In this document: piece by piece, positions 1 through 8,729 of the stretch
Position numbering within the stretch: position 1 is the stretch's first letter
How the letters are laid out: each line of letters begins with the position of its first letter
Assembly: GCA_014804755.1 (NCBI GenBank)
Contig: JAAUZE010000014.1
Span: 43,895-107,894, forward strand
DNA: 64,000 nt
Origin: Lachnospiraceae bacterium
GTDB lineage: Bacteria > Bacillota > Clostridia > Lachnospirales > Lachnospiraceae
Direction of reading: 5' to 3'
Translations under genes and position numbers: made by a program
The notes under the pieces: generated by a model
Database searches by the model: none
What the model was told of the DNA's origin: nothing
Seen by the model: the letters and a program-made list of their open reading frames with translations, nothing else

Positions 1-1146
1 GCGCAGCACGCAGGACGGCAGGGTGCGGTCAAACAAACCGCTGCCCCGTCAAAGAACGCGTTCCTTGTTGTGGGTATCGCAGTACTGTGTATGATTTCCT
101 GCGCAATCTTTTTTTGGGTAAGAGGAAAGGGGATGTTACAGGACGGTAAGGAGGCGGAGTCACAGGCAACGGATGCGCTCACCATGGCGGGCGGAAGGGG
201 AGAAGATGAGGGCGAAGAATCGGAGGACGATGCGCTGGGTAGGAAGGAAGAATCGCCGGATTCCGAAGAAGTGCCGGAAACGTTCGAGGAAGCGCAGGCG
301 GAAAAAGCTGCCGTGGAAATGGAAATGCAAAGAGAATTGAGCGCGCTTAATGAGAGGGCGCAGGAAGCTGAACGACAGAAAGACGCGCTTACCATGGCGG
401 AGATATTGTCTGATTATTGTGATTTTGCTTTGAACTATCATGCTGCTGAAATGATAGGGGAGCAGCTGCAGGCGTATTATGCACAATATAGGGAGTATCT
501 GCTTGCGCAGCATGATTTTTATTATGGATTAGATGTGTCTGTGCTGCTTTATATTCAGATGAGCGGAGATTTGGATACGGCGATTTCGATTGCGGATCGT
601 TTGAATTCATTGGGGATTTTGGTTGATGGGAGCACATTTGCGGACAGAAGGCAGCAACTGACTGAAAGCTATCGGTTATTACTGGCAGATACATTTGATG
701 CACAGGCGAACAATGATATTGCGCAAAATGGAGTGGTGTCCCGTACAACACTTTGGAAATTGATGGAAAATGTACCGGATACGGATTTGATGGACATAGA
801 AGACCCGGAGGATCCGATCACGAGGAGATATTCATTGGCTTTGGCGCTGCATATTGACAGTGAGTTGGATTCTCTCGACAGTACGCAGGCAATTTTGCGG
901 ATTTATGATGAGCTGGAGGATACCGATTATAATCTGCTTTTAGTGTATTATCTCGCGCATCGATATGGTGATGTAAGAGCCGCTGAATGGATGAATTATA
1001 TCGATCAAAACATTGTGTACAATTTCTCCGCGTTTGACGTGGCCGCGATGAAAAATTTTACAGTCAAATTTTATACGAATTTGGAGTACGTATATTCACG
1101 TCAGTCGCTACGGGACTACATGGGAGCACACTTTTCAAGACCATAG
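1..1146 (+). CDS. membrane-anchored acidic protein, 5' end outside the window
   Basis: The reading frame is open from base 1, so the gene starts upstream of the window; a GTG at 70 is in frame but lies inside the membrane segment and is unlikely to be the start. Visible residues begin with an Ala/Gln/Lys-rich stretch, then one hydrophobic segment (about residues 21-42 of the visible part), a long acidic linker rich in Glu and Asp, and a C-terminal domain of about 270 residues with helical character and many Tyr, Leu and Asp. The topology suggests a cytoplasmic N-terminus and a large extracytoplasmic domain. I do not recognise the family. It lies 43 nt upstream of the metallophosphoesterase gene and is probably in the same operon with it and the next gene. 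Confidence 0.7.
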   Translation, partial: AQHAGRQGAVKQTAAPSKNAFLVVGIAVLCMISCAIFFWVRGKGMLQDGKEAESQATDALTMAGGRGEDEGEESEDDALGRKEESPDSEEVPETFEEAQAEKAAVEMEMQRELSALNERAQEAERQKDALTMAEILSDYCDFALNYHAAEMIGEQLQAYYAQYREYLLAQHDFYYGLDVSVLLYIQMSGDLDTAISIADRLNSLGILVDGSTFADRRQQLTESYRLLLADTFDAQANNDIAQNGVVSRTTLWKLMENVPDTDLMDIEDPEDPITRRYSLALALHIDSELDSLDSTQAILRIYDELEDTDYNLLLVYYLAHRYGDVRAAEWMNYIDQNIVYNFSAFDVAAMKNFTVKFYTNLEYVYSRQSLRDYMGAHFSRP

Positions 1147-1189
1147 ATTCGGAAAAGCAAAATAAGGCAGGGGACGGCAGGACGTTCAT

Positions 1190-2344
1190 ATGAAAAGGAA
1201 GAAAGGAAAACGGGTTCGTTTTCAAAAAATTATAATGGGTTTGCTTATCTTTTTTTGCGTGGTGCTTTTTGCGGCGCTGTTGCATTTATTTTGGCTTGTG
1301 TATTCGGGGAAGGATGACCGGACGGAGCAGAATCCGATGCCATCAACATCGCCTGCTTCGCCGACACCGGCAATCATTTCACCGACGCCGGAGGCGGTAC
1401 CGGCCGAGGGTTCTGAGCCGACGCCGGAAGCGATGCCGACCGTAGATCCCGCGCCAACGCAGAGGCCGATGGATGGTCCGCCGGAATATCCGTTTCGCAC
1501 GGAGGATATAACGATTGAGATTCCCGGACTTAAGCGGGAATATACGTTAGCGTGGGTAAGTGACCTACATATGGTATCGGATCTGGAACCGGCAACGGAC
1601 GTGCAGGAGGAGTACATGGAAACCATTCAGGTGCGATATGAGTTTTTTAAGACAGAGGATGGGGTGTACAGCAAGGATCTGTGGCCGGAGATTGTGAGAT
1701 TCCTGAATTATGGGAATTTTGACGGTGTTATTTTTGGTGGAGATATGATAGATTATTGTAGTAAATCTAATTTGGAAATTTTTTTGGAGGGTTACCGCTG
1801 TCTGAATGCCGGACAGATTATGTATATCAGGGCGGATCATGATTATGGATATTGGTATGGGGGCGATGTGTTGAAAGAGGCTGACACGCATGATCTGCAT
1901 GTGGAGATAGATGGGAATGTATTTGAAGAAAAATTAATGGATTTTGAAGAGTTTATAATCGTGGGCATCAACGATTCTACACAGAATATGTCTTATGAGC
2001 AGTATGACAGCCTGGTGGATGTCCTCGGCAGGGGGAAACCGGTAATTATTGTTACCCATGTTCCGTATGAGTCTAAAGTTGACGAGAGCTTAGAGCAATT
2101 GTCAATGGATTTTAGAAATAAAATATATTATTGGGGCGGAGGGGATTATGTGCCATATGGTGCGACAGAACAATATTTTGAAATTGTATATTCGGATTAC
2201 ACATCGATCTGTCAGGTGCTCGCGGGGCATCTTCATAAGCCGTGGGACGGAAATCTTACAGAGAGAGTGAAGCAGCACATTTTTACGCCCGCTTTTGAAG
2301 GGACGATTGGAATGATCCATATTATACCTGAAGAACAGGAATGA
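1190..2344 (+). CDS. membrane-anchored metallophosphoesterase
   Basis: Calcineurin-like metallophosphoesterase of 384 residues. A basic N-terminus precedes one transmembrane segment (about 13-38), then a Pro/Thr/Glu-rich linker (about 45-95) that would span the wall zone, then the catalytic domain. Visible metal-binding motifs are SDLH (D125), GGDMID (about 185), a variant of the GNHD box reading ADHD (about 214-217), THVP (about 289) and GHLH (about 346). The domain is thus extracytoplasmic, with unknown phosphoester substrate. The stop codon overlaps the start of the next gene by 4 nt, so the two are translationally coupled. The Asn of the GNHD box, usually a metal ligand, is replaced by Asp. 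Confidence 0.85.
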   Translation: MKRKKGKRVRFQKIIMGLLIFFCVVLFAALLHLFWLVYSGKDDRTEQNPMPSTSPASPTPAIISPTPEAVPAEGSEPTPEAMPTVDPAPTQRPMDGPPEYPFRTEDITIEIPGLKREYTLAWVSDLHMVSDLEPATDVQEEYMETIQVRYEFFKTEDGVYSKDLWPEIVRFLNYGNFDGVIFGGDMIDYCSKSNLEIFLEGYRCLNAGQIMYIRADHDYGYWYGGDVLKEADTHDLHVEIDGNVFEEKLMDFEEFIIVGINDSTQNMSYEQYDSLVDVLGRGKPVIIVTHVPYESKVDESLEQLSMDFRNKIYYWGGGDYVPYGATEQYFEIVYSDYTSICQVLAGHLHKPWDGNLTERVKQHIFTPAFEGTIGMIHIIPEEQE

Positions 2345-3453
2345 CGGAAGGGATACGGAAGCAAATGAATATTCATTCGAGAAGCAGAAAAAAAGAAGGA
2401 TGGAGCAGGCTGTTCATGGGGGCAGCGCTTGCTTTGCTGGAGTTATATGTTCTATCCGGTATCAGTATGGCAATGGAAGCGGATGAATGGGAAGTGCAAA
2501 ACATATCGGAACACTCGGAGGAGGAGACGGGGCAGATTATCATTACGGATATGGGGATGCTGCCTGCAAAAAGACTTTCGGTCATTGACATTTACTATGA
2601 AAATCCAGTCAATTCTTATCAGGAATTGAAAGTCCCTTCACTATATATCAGGCAGAGAGGGTATTATTTTATAGTAGATACTTATCACGATCAGGTGCTT
2701 TATACCCAAAATCCAAATAAGCCGGTCAAAGACTGGCAGGTTATGGCGGGAGGTATGAACCGTCCGCATGCGATAGCGGGGAATGGTGAGGTCTGGCTGG
2801 TTGTTGATACGGATAACAACAGGGTACTGGTATTTGAACGAATGAACGGAAGGTTTGAGAATACGCAGTGTTTTGAACAGATTGGGATTCGGCCTCATGA
2901 TATAAAATATGATGATGAGACAGACAGTTTTTTTGTGTGGAGTTCTATGACGGGAGAGATGTATATATTAAAGCGGGATTCTGTATCCGGTCTGATGTGT
3001 ATTCAGGAAGTGCGCAAGATCTGTGAATTGGACAACTATTATATACGTTCATTTACGATGATGGGAGATATGATTTTATTTGTGTCAGGCACAAACGGAT
3101 ATATGCTGTTGGTTGATAAAAATTCTTTTAAAGTATTACAGCGCTACCCGGTTTCGGATGAAATTGCCGGAATGGCGTGTGTGAAGGTGATTGCGGACAG
3201 TTTCTATATTACGGTGGCATGTGATTTGTATGGCAGACAGGAAGGGGCTGTATTCATCCGGACAAATGATCTTTGCGGATTGTGTGAGGGAGATTATGAA
3301 AATCTGAGTGTGGAGTATGGTTTGCAGGGGATTCCCTATTACATTGAGCAAATAGACGACTGTTATTACATGACAAATCACGGCACGTCAATGAGTGTCT
3401 TTCGGTTTCAAGAGACATATAACGGTCTAAGCCGGCCGGAAGTGGTTTATTAG
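2341..3453 (+). CDS. exported protein with a beta-propeller-like (NHL-type) repeat domain
   Basis: 370 residues; ATG overlaps the upstream stop codon (ATGA). After a basic start there is one hydrophobic segment (about residues 23-44) that could be a signal peptide or anchor. The rest is rich in Tyr, Asp and Gly and shows repeating strand-turn patterns such as IVDTYHDQVLYTQNP and WLVVDTDNNRVLVFE, typical of NHL or six-bladed propeller repeats. A catalytic role cannot be read from the sequence; propellers of this type often bind carbohydrate or protein. Context suggests cooperation with the upstream membrane metallophosphoesterase at the cell surface. It could also be a lactonase-like or purely structural protein. 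Confidence 0.7.
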   Translation: MTEGIRKQMNIHSRSRKKEGWSRLFMGAALALLELYVLSGISMAMEADEWEVQNISEHSEEETGQIIITDMGMLPAKRLSVIDIYYENPVNSYQELKVPSLYIRQRGYYFIVDTYHDQVLYTQNPNKPVKDWQVMAGGMNRPHAIAGNGEVWLVVDTDNNRVLVFERMNGRFENTQCFEQIGIRPHDIKYDDETDSFFVWSSMTGEMYILKRDSVSGLMCIQEVRKICELDNYYIRSFTMMGDMILFVSGTNGYMLLVDKNSFKVLQRYPVSDEIAGMACVKVIADSFYITVACDLYGRQEGAVFIRTNDLCGLCEGDYENLSVEYGLQGIPYYIEQIDDCYYMTNHGTSMSVFRFQETYNGLSRPEVVY

Positions 3454-3489
3454 AAAATTTGTGAAACGGAATAATCATGAAACTTCCGC

Positions 3490-3518
3490 TTGGATTGTCC
3501 TCCCAACTATTGTATAAT
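3490..3518 (+). promoter_or_regulatory. sigma-A promoter for the small gene at 3620
   Basis: TTGGAT (3490-3495), 17-nt spacer, TATAAT (3513-3518), about 100 nt before the start codon. Four of six bases match at -35 and six of six at -10. Confidence 0.65.
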
Positions 3519-3619
3519 AAAAATACATACAAAGACAGACAAACAGCTGCGAAAGACTCCGCGAAAGCTTTTGCGGATGTTTGATATGCATTTCGTGCAT
3601 ACTAAGGGAGGTGTCACAT

Positions 3620-3910
3620 ATGAAATGTATCAGAATGGAAATGGAAGCGGATGTAAAACAATATGAGCAGGGAAAAGGAATGGAGGACGGCTGCGAGCTT
3701 TGGGCGGACGTGGTGACAAAGGGCTGGATCGTGACGGATTCGCTCGTTAAGATCACACGGGAAGACGGCGCCATTGTGTGTCCTTACATCAAAAACCGCA
3801 GAGGACGGATCTTTATCAGTGAGGGCGATTACCTGATCTATGATGAGGACGGAACAAAGCATGTGTGCGGCGCGGACAAGGTATTCCAGCGCTATCGTCC
3901 GGTTGAATAA
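3620..3910 (+). CDS. small conserved-looking protein of unknown function
   Basis: 96 residues starting at the ATG at 3620, preceded by AGGGAGGTG at a good distance; an in-frame upstream ATG at 3581 lacks a ribosome site. The protein is soluble, mixed alpha/beta, with a segment around ISEGDYLIYDEDG (about residues 70-82) that resembles a compact beta-barrel turn. I do not recognise the family. The gene stands alone between its own sigma-A promoter and two hairpin elements, directly upstream of the flagellar operon but not under sigma-28 control. No motif supports a flagellar role beyond position. Confidence 0.7.
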   Translation: MKCIRMEMEADVKQYEQGKGMEDGCELWADVVTKGWIVTDSLVKITREDGAIVCPYIKNRRGRIFISEGDYLIYDEDGTKHVCGADKVFQRYRPVE

Positions 3911-3911
3911 A

Positions 3912-3957
3912 AAAGAACGCTGCGCGTTCTTTCGAAGAATTGCTTACGCAATTCTTC
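3912..3957. terminator. tandem hairpins after the 3620 gene
   Basis: Two perfect hairpins: AAAGAACGC/GCGTTCTTT (3912-3920, 3924-3932) and GAAGAATTGC/GCAATTCTTC (3934-3943, 3948-3957). They belong to the dispersed AAGAAnnGC hairpin family seen in several intergenic regions of this window. Confidence 0.6.
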
Positions 3958-4015
3958 CGGAACTGTGAAATTTCCCATAAGTTAAAAAAGATTTCCGCGC
4001 CGCGGAACTCTTTTG

Positions 4016-4046
4016 AAGAATCCGCTTCCTGCGGATTCTTTTTTTG
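4016..4046 (+). terminator. rho-independent terminator
   Basis: AAGAATCCGC (4016-4025) pairs with GCGGATTCTT (4031-4040) across a 5-nt loop and is followed by a run of T to 4046. Confidence 0.75.
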
Positions 4047-4085
4047 ATTCGTGTCTCCTTTTTATGTCAAAAATAGAAAAAACAC

Positions 4086-4112
4086 TAAAGTAAATTCAAA
4101 AAGCGTCGATAA
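4086..4112 (+). promoter_or_regulatory. sigma-28 (FliA/SigD) promoter of flgM operon
   Basis: TAAA (4086-4089), 15-nt spacer, GTCGATAA (4105-4112), 43 nt before the flgM ATG. This matches the flagellar sigma consensus TAAA-N15-GCCGATAA with one mismatch. Confidence 0.85.
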
Positions 4113-4154
4113 ATGTTATGAGAGCGAATGATCCATGGAAGGAGGAGAACGGCT

Positions 4155-4427
4155 ATGCGTATCGGAGGATTAACACAGGTACAGCAGTTATACAACTCAC
4201 AGAAGAAGCCCGATGTAAAGAAAAAGGCGGGTACGAGCTTTGCCGATCAGGTGCAGATTTCCAGCTTGGGAAAAGATTATCAGACTGCGAAAACGGCTGT
4301 TGCAAACAGTCCCGATGTTCGTGAGGATTTGGTAGCATCCCTGAAAGAACGGATTCAGAATGGGACTTACGAGGTAGACGGCGGAGATTTTGCGGATAAA
4401 TTGATAAAGGCATACGGAGCTCTGTAA
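4155..4427 (+). CDS. flgM: anti-sigma-28 factor FlgM
   Basis: 90 residues with the FlgM layout: an N-terminal MRIGGLTQVQ start, disordered basic region, and a C-terminal sigma-binding part containing VREDLVASLKERIQNGTYEV and a final KLIKAYGAL helix. FlgM binds and inhibits the flagellar sigma factor and is exported once the hook is complete, which releases late gene expression. The ATG at 4155 follows AAGGAGGAG; an upstream in-frame ATG at 4128 lies before that site. First gene of the operon, under the sigma-28 promoter at 4086, so it forms a negative feedback loop. Confidence 0.93.
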   Translation: MRIGGLTQVQQLYNSQKKPDVKKKAGTSFADQVQISSLGKDYQTAKTAVANSPDVREDLVASLKERIQNGTYEVDGGDFADKLIKAYGAL

Positions 4428-4528
4428 GAGCGCTTTTGGTATAAGCACTCTTACAGAGGCTGCTTCTTAGGTAACAGAGATAAGAAGCTTTTTCGAATAA
4501 GCGCCTATGTGCGATCAGGAGGATTTCA

Positions 4529-5050
4529 GTGGCTAGCTTGATGGAAAATCTGATGGCTGTCTTGGACAGCGAGAATGCAGAATACGAGACGTTGCTGGAA
4601 TTATCCAGAAGAAAGACTCCGGTTATTGTGGCAGGTAATCTGGAGGAATTAGAAAAGATCACGGATGAGGAACAAAACGTGGTAGAACGCATCAACCGAC
4701 TCGATAAAAAACGGGTTGAGGTGACTGCGGATATCGCCAACGTCATGAACAAGGATGTTGCCAGCTTGAAGTTAACCAACATAATAGAGCTGCTTGAAAA
4801 AAGACCGGCGGAGCAGAATAAGCTCGCGGATATTTATGACCGTCTGCAAAAGACGGTGCGCGAGATGGTGCGGATCAACGAACATAACAGGGACTTGATC
4901 ATGGATTCTCTGGAGATGGTGGATTTTGAACTCCAGCTCATGCAGTCGATGCGGTCGGCACCCGAAACGGCGGATTACACCAGTAACGCGCAGAGCGCGG
5001 GCATGGCGTATGGCGGCAGGGTAAATGCATCCTTTGATGCCAAGCAGTAG
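4529..5050 (+). CDS. flgN: flagellar export chaperone FlgN
   Basis: 173 residues, almost entirely helical, with heptad-like leucine and charged repeats (about 1-140) and a disordered Ser/Ala/Gly tail. Its length and its place between flgM and flgK match FlgN, the cytoplasmic chaperone that escorts the hook-filament junction proteins FlgK and FlgL to the export gate. It starts with GTG at 4529, 6 nt after the ribosome site AGGAGG; an ATG at 4541 is a possible alternative. Confidence 0.85.
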   Translation: MASLMENLMAVLDSENAEYETLLELSRRKTPVIVAGNLEELEKITDEEQNVVERINRLDKKRVEVTADIANVMNKDVASLKLTNIIELLEKRPAEQNKLADIYDRLQKTVREMVRINEHNRDLIMDSLEMVDFELQLMQSMRSAPETADYTSNAQSAGMAYGGRVNASFDAKQ

Positions 5051-5074
5051 TTCAGAGCGAAGGCGGGTTTTTTT

Positions 5075-6724
5075 ATGTCATTAATGAGCGCATTATCAGT
5101 AGGCCGTTTAGGCTTACAGACAAGTCAAAATGCATTAAATACAGTAGCGCATAACGTATCCAATGCGGATACGAAGGGGTATACCAGGCAGCAGGTGCAG
5201 CTTGGGGATAATGTATATAATACGATCAAATATAACTTTTCTGGGGTGTCCAGTCAACAGATCGGACTGGGCGTTATGTACACTCAGACCAGACAGGTGC
5301 GGGATGACTTTTTGGATAAGCTTTACCGCAAGGAGTCCGGTCGGAGTGCTTTCTATGAAGTTTCTTATGATACCCTGTATCAAATTGAGAATATTTTTGG
5401 CGAGCCGGGCGAGAATCCGTTCCAAGCTTCAGTTGACAGATTGTGGGAAGCGGTGGAGGAACTTTCTAAGGATCCGAGCAGCGCTGTGAATCAGGGACTT
5501 TTGATTCAGCGTTCAAGCCAGTTTATTGACGAGGCGAATATTGTCTACAAGGAACTGCGCGCCTATCAGGATAACTTAAACCAACAAATATACGATAACG
5601 TCAAAACGATCAATAAGTACGGCAAAGCCATCTACGAGTTGAATGAGCAGATTCAGCGGATTGAGGCGGCAGGGGTCGAGCATGCAAACGATTTGCGCGA
5701 CCAGCGTAATTATTATCTCGATGAGCTTGCAAAAATGACGAACATGACCTACTCAGTGGATGTGTTCGGCAATTATAACGTAAGGATTGATGGAGAGAGC
5801 TTTGTTTCAAGGGGACAGTTCTATGAGATGGGAGTGTTTACCGAGGATAACGGATTTTATACACCATATTGGGTAAATCTTGCGGAAAAGACCATTGACC
5901 GGTATGGCAGGGAGACGCTTGATATTTCCCATGCCAAGGTCGTCGATACGAACAGACCGATCTCTACGGCGATCAACACAGACATCGGAAAATTGGAATC
6001 ACTCATGTATGCGCGTGGTGACCATCGCGCGAATTATACCGAGCTCGAGACGGAAGCGAAGTATGATAAGATCCAGAATTCGCTTATCATGAATGTGCAG
6101 GCGGAATTTGACCGGCTGATTCATGACATCACGACGGGAATCAATCAGATCCTTGAGGATGCATCCGATCCTGCGAACGGTTATCTTTGCAACAGTGACG
6201 GCAGCCCGATTCAGCTGTTCGTGAAGAATGTGACGCCTACGCATATCTATAATGAAGCGACGGGCATTTGGGAGAAGATGAAAGAGGATCCGGATAACTT
6301 TGAAACCCTGTTTACGGTCGGAAGTATCCGCCTGAATGACGACTTAGCAAAACAGCCGACCCTGCTTGGATTTGTTAAGCCGGAGGGCTCGACGGATTAT
6401 GAGACGGGACAAAAGCTATACCAGCTGTTTGAGGAAGAAACGCATGCGTTGAATCCGAACCTGAAGACCTTGGCGAATTTTTCTGACTATTACATGAATT
6501 TAACGAACCAGATCGCCAATTCCGGTTACGCATATAAAAAGTTGACGGAAGATCAGCAGGAAACTGTCAGCGCGGTGGGTTCAGCGAGAGAGGAGATCAT
6601 CGGCGTATCAACGGACGAGGAGCTGACCCATATGATAAAGTTCCAAAACGCTTACAATGCGAGCAGCCGGTATATCAATGCGGTGGATGAATTACTGGAA
6701 CATTTGATCAATGCGCTTGCGTAA
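5075..6724 (+). CDS. flgK: flagellar hook-associated protein FlgK, copy 1
   Basis: 549 residues. Has the FlgK N-terminal D0 helix with the flagellar rod/hook signature (about residues 8-38, with SQNALNTVAHNVSNADTKGY) and a C-terminal helix with FQNAYNASSRYINAVDELLE. FlgK forms the first junction ring between hook and filament outside the cell. The ribosome site before ATG 5075 is weak (GGCGGG), 24 nt after flgN, which suggests coupling. A second, longer FlgK follows immediately. Confidence 0.93.
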   Translation: MSLMSALSVGRLGLQTSQNALNTVAHNVSNADTKGYTRQQVQLGDNVYNTIKYNFSGVSSQQIGLGVMYTQTRQVRDDFLDKLYRKESGRSAFYEVSYDTLYQIENIFGEPGENPFQASVDRLWEAVEELSKDPSSAVNQGLLIQRSSQFIDEANIVYKELRAYQDNLNQQIYDNVKTINKYGKAIYELNEQIQRIEAAGVEHANDLRDQRNYYLDELAKMTNMTYSVDVFGNYNVRIDGESFVSRGQFYEMGVFTEDNGFYTPYWVNLAEKTIDRYGRETLDISHAKVVDTNRPISTAINTDIGKLESLMYARGDHRANYTELETEAKYDKIQNSLIMNVQAEFDRLIHDITTGINQILEDASDPANGYLCNSDGSPIQLFVKNVTPTHIYNEATGIWEKMKEDPDNFETLFTVGSIRLNDDLAKQPTLLGFVKPEGSTDYETGQKLYQLFEEETHALNPNLKTLANFSDYYMNLTNQIANSGYAYKKLTEDQQETVSAVGSAREEIIGVSTDEELTHMIKFQNAYNASSRYINAVDELLEHLINALA

Positions 6725-6806
6725 ACGATTAGAGCCAGGAACAACAAGTCCGTGTGAACGAATGCAGATAAGCGGATTCGAGTGATAAGATAGAGGAGGA
6801 AATGAG

Positions 6807-8708
6807 ATGCCTTCACAATTTTTTGGATTAAACATTGCCTATTCGTCTTTGCTGGCGTCGAACGCCGCGTTGAATACGACGGCGAATAACATAGCGAACG
6901 AGGAGACGAAGGGATATAGCAAGCAGCAAGTTGTCACACAGGCTTCCGATGCGCTGCGCGTCTTTTCAAAATACGGTTGTGCGGGTGCGGGCGTTGATAC
7001 ATTGTCGATCGAGCGCCTTCGCAATGAATATTATGACATCAGATATTGGAATAACAATGCGAATCTCGGTGAGTATACGGTAAAAGACGACTACATGAAG
7101 ATGCTGGAGGATTACTTCAAGGATGATGATGAGGTCGTAGGATTTAATACCCTTTTCGGGGCGATGTATGACGCGTTGGAGGAGTTGTCCAAACACGGAG
7201 GAGATGCGACCTATAAGCAGGCGTTTTTGCAGAGCTCGACGAGTCTGACGGACTATTTCAATTCGATGTACGCCAGCCTGCAAAATACGCAGAAGGACTT
7301 GAATGCTGAGCTGAAGGTGACGGTTGATCAGATTAATTCTTATGCGTCAGAGATTGCTTCGTTAAATAAGCGGATCAATGTGATTGAGCAGAGCGGCGGC
7401 AATGCCAATGAACTTCGTGATCAAAGAGGATATATCGTTGACAAATTATCCGAGCTGGTCGATGTGGAGACGGAGGAACAGACCGTTTACGATCCGAACA
7501 ACCCGGACCGGGATACAAAGATGACGAGATATCTCGTGAAGATTGCGGGGGGACAGTCCCTTGTATCCGGTACGAACTATAATACATTAGAATGTGTGGG
7601 ACGATCCAATACCGAGAAGCGGAATCAGTCGGATATTGATGGTATCTATGACATTAAATGGAGTAATGGAAACAATTTCGACCTGCACAATGCGAGCCTG
7701 AAGGGAACCTTAAAAGGGATTATCGATGTGCGCGATGGCAATAATAACGAGTATTTCCATGGCACGATCACCTCGATCGGGCTAACGGAGCCGGATGCTG
7801 ACGGAAAAAGGCATCAGACCGCTACGGTAGAGGTGACGGCAGAATACCTGAAGGACTTAAATAAATCCAATTTGGCGGAGTTCGGTAAGATTCGTCTTTA
7901 TGATCAGGAAGTATGCTACGATAACTTTACATTCTCCTATGACGCAGCAACGGATAAGTATTATTACACGTTTGAGATGAGCGACTCCAATACGGCGCTG
8001 AACAGCAGCAAGATCGGAAAGGAAGCCGCAGTCGGGGTGGGAAACCGGTATCAGGGCATTCCTTATTATATGCAGCAGATGAGCGAGTGGCTCAGGGAGT
8101 ACGCTGCGGCGTTTAATAAGATTGTGGCGCAGGAGGGTTCGGTTGACGGCTATGGTGATCAGGCGAAGAACCTGTTTGTGGCGAACAGTCTGACAGGTGA
8201 TTTTCAGTATAATTGTGTCGGCGAGCCGGATAAGGTGGATGCAAATGGAAATCCGGTGAGCTATTCAATCAAAAGCACGGACAATGCCTATTATCGGATC
8301 ACGGCGGGAAGCGTTGACATTGACACAGCGATCAACCGGGATGCAGCGCTGCTCGGAACGCATACTGTGGCTACCGCAGGACAGGACAAATATGATGTCG
8401 TGGAGCAGATGATCGATCTGCATACGAACAAAAGCAGAATGAGTTTCCGCGGCTGTTCCTCAGAAGAATTTTTGCAGTGTATTTTATCGGATATCACCTT
8501 GAACACGGGAGCTGCGAGAACGTTTCATGCCAAGTATGATGAACTTGGAAACACGATCGATAATCTCAGACTTTCCGTTTCGGGCGTGGATAAGGATGAG
8601 GAGGGCGTCGATCTGGTAAAATACCAGAACGCTTATACGCTTGCATCCAAGATGATCAACTGCTTTACGGAAATTTATGACAGACTGATACTACAGACCG
8701 GCGTTTAA
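6807..8708 (+). CDS. flgK: flagellar hook-associated protein FlgK, copy 2
   Basis: 633 residues, second FlgK-type protein. The N-terminal motif SNAALNTTANNIANEETKGY (about 18-37) and the C-terminal helix with KYQNAYTLASKMINCFTEIYDRL are those of FlgK. It is about 80 residues longer than copy 1 in the central exposed domain and is clearly diverged, so it is not a recent duplication. The start at 6807 follows GAGGAGG. It may replace or alternate with copy 1 in the junction, or form a distinct layer. Confidence 0.9.
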   Translation: MPSQFFGLNIAYSSLLASNAALNTTANNIANEETKGYSKQQVVTQASDALRVFSKYGCAGAGVDTLSIERLRNEYYDIRYWNNNANLGEYTVKDDYMKMLEDYFKDDDEVVGFNTLFGAMYDALEELSKHGGDATYKQAFLQSSTSLTDYFNSMYASLQNTQKDLNAELKVTVDQINSYASEIASLNKRINVIEQSGGNANELRDQRGYIVDKLSELVDVETEEQTVYDPNNPDRDTKMTRYLVKIAGGQSLVSGTNYNTLECVGRSNTEKRNQSDIDGIYDIKWSNGNNFDLHNASLKGTLKGIIDVRDGNNNEYFHGTITSIGLTEPDADGKRHQTATVEVTAEYLKDLNKSNLAEFGKIRLYDQEVCYDNFTFSYDAATDKYYYTFEMSDSNTALNSSKIGKEAAVGVGNRYQGIPYYMQQMSEWLREYAAAFNKIVAQEGSVDGYGDQAKNLFVANSLTGDFQYNCVGEPDKVDANGNPVSYSIKSTDNAYYRITAGSVDIDTAINRDAALLGTHTVATAGQDKYDVVEQMIDLHTNKSRMSFRGCSSEEFLQCILSDITLNTGAARTFHAKYDELGNTIDNLRLSVSGVDKDEEGVDLVKYQNAYTLASKMINCFTEIYDRLILQTGV

Positions 8709-8729
8709 GCATAAGAAAGGAAGGCTGCT

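Noticed and set aside
4118..4324. 68-codon frame overlapping flgM
   Set aside because: Out of frame with flgM, which has the ribosome site, the right length and family match.
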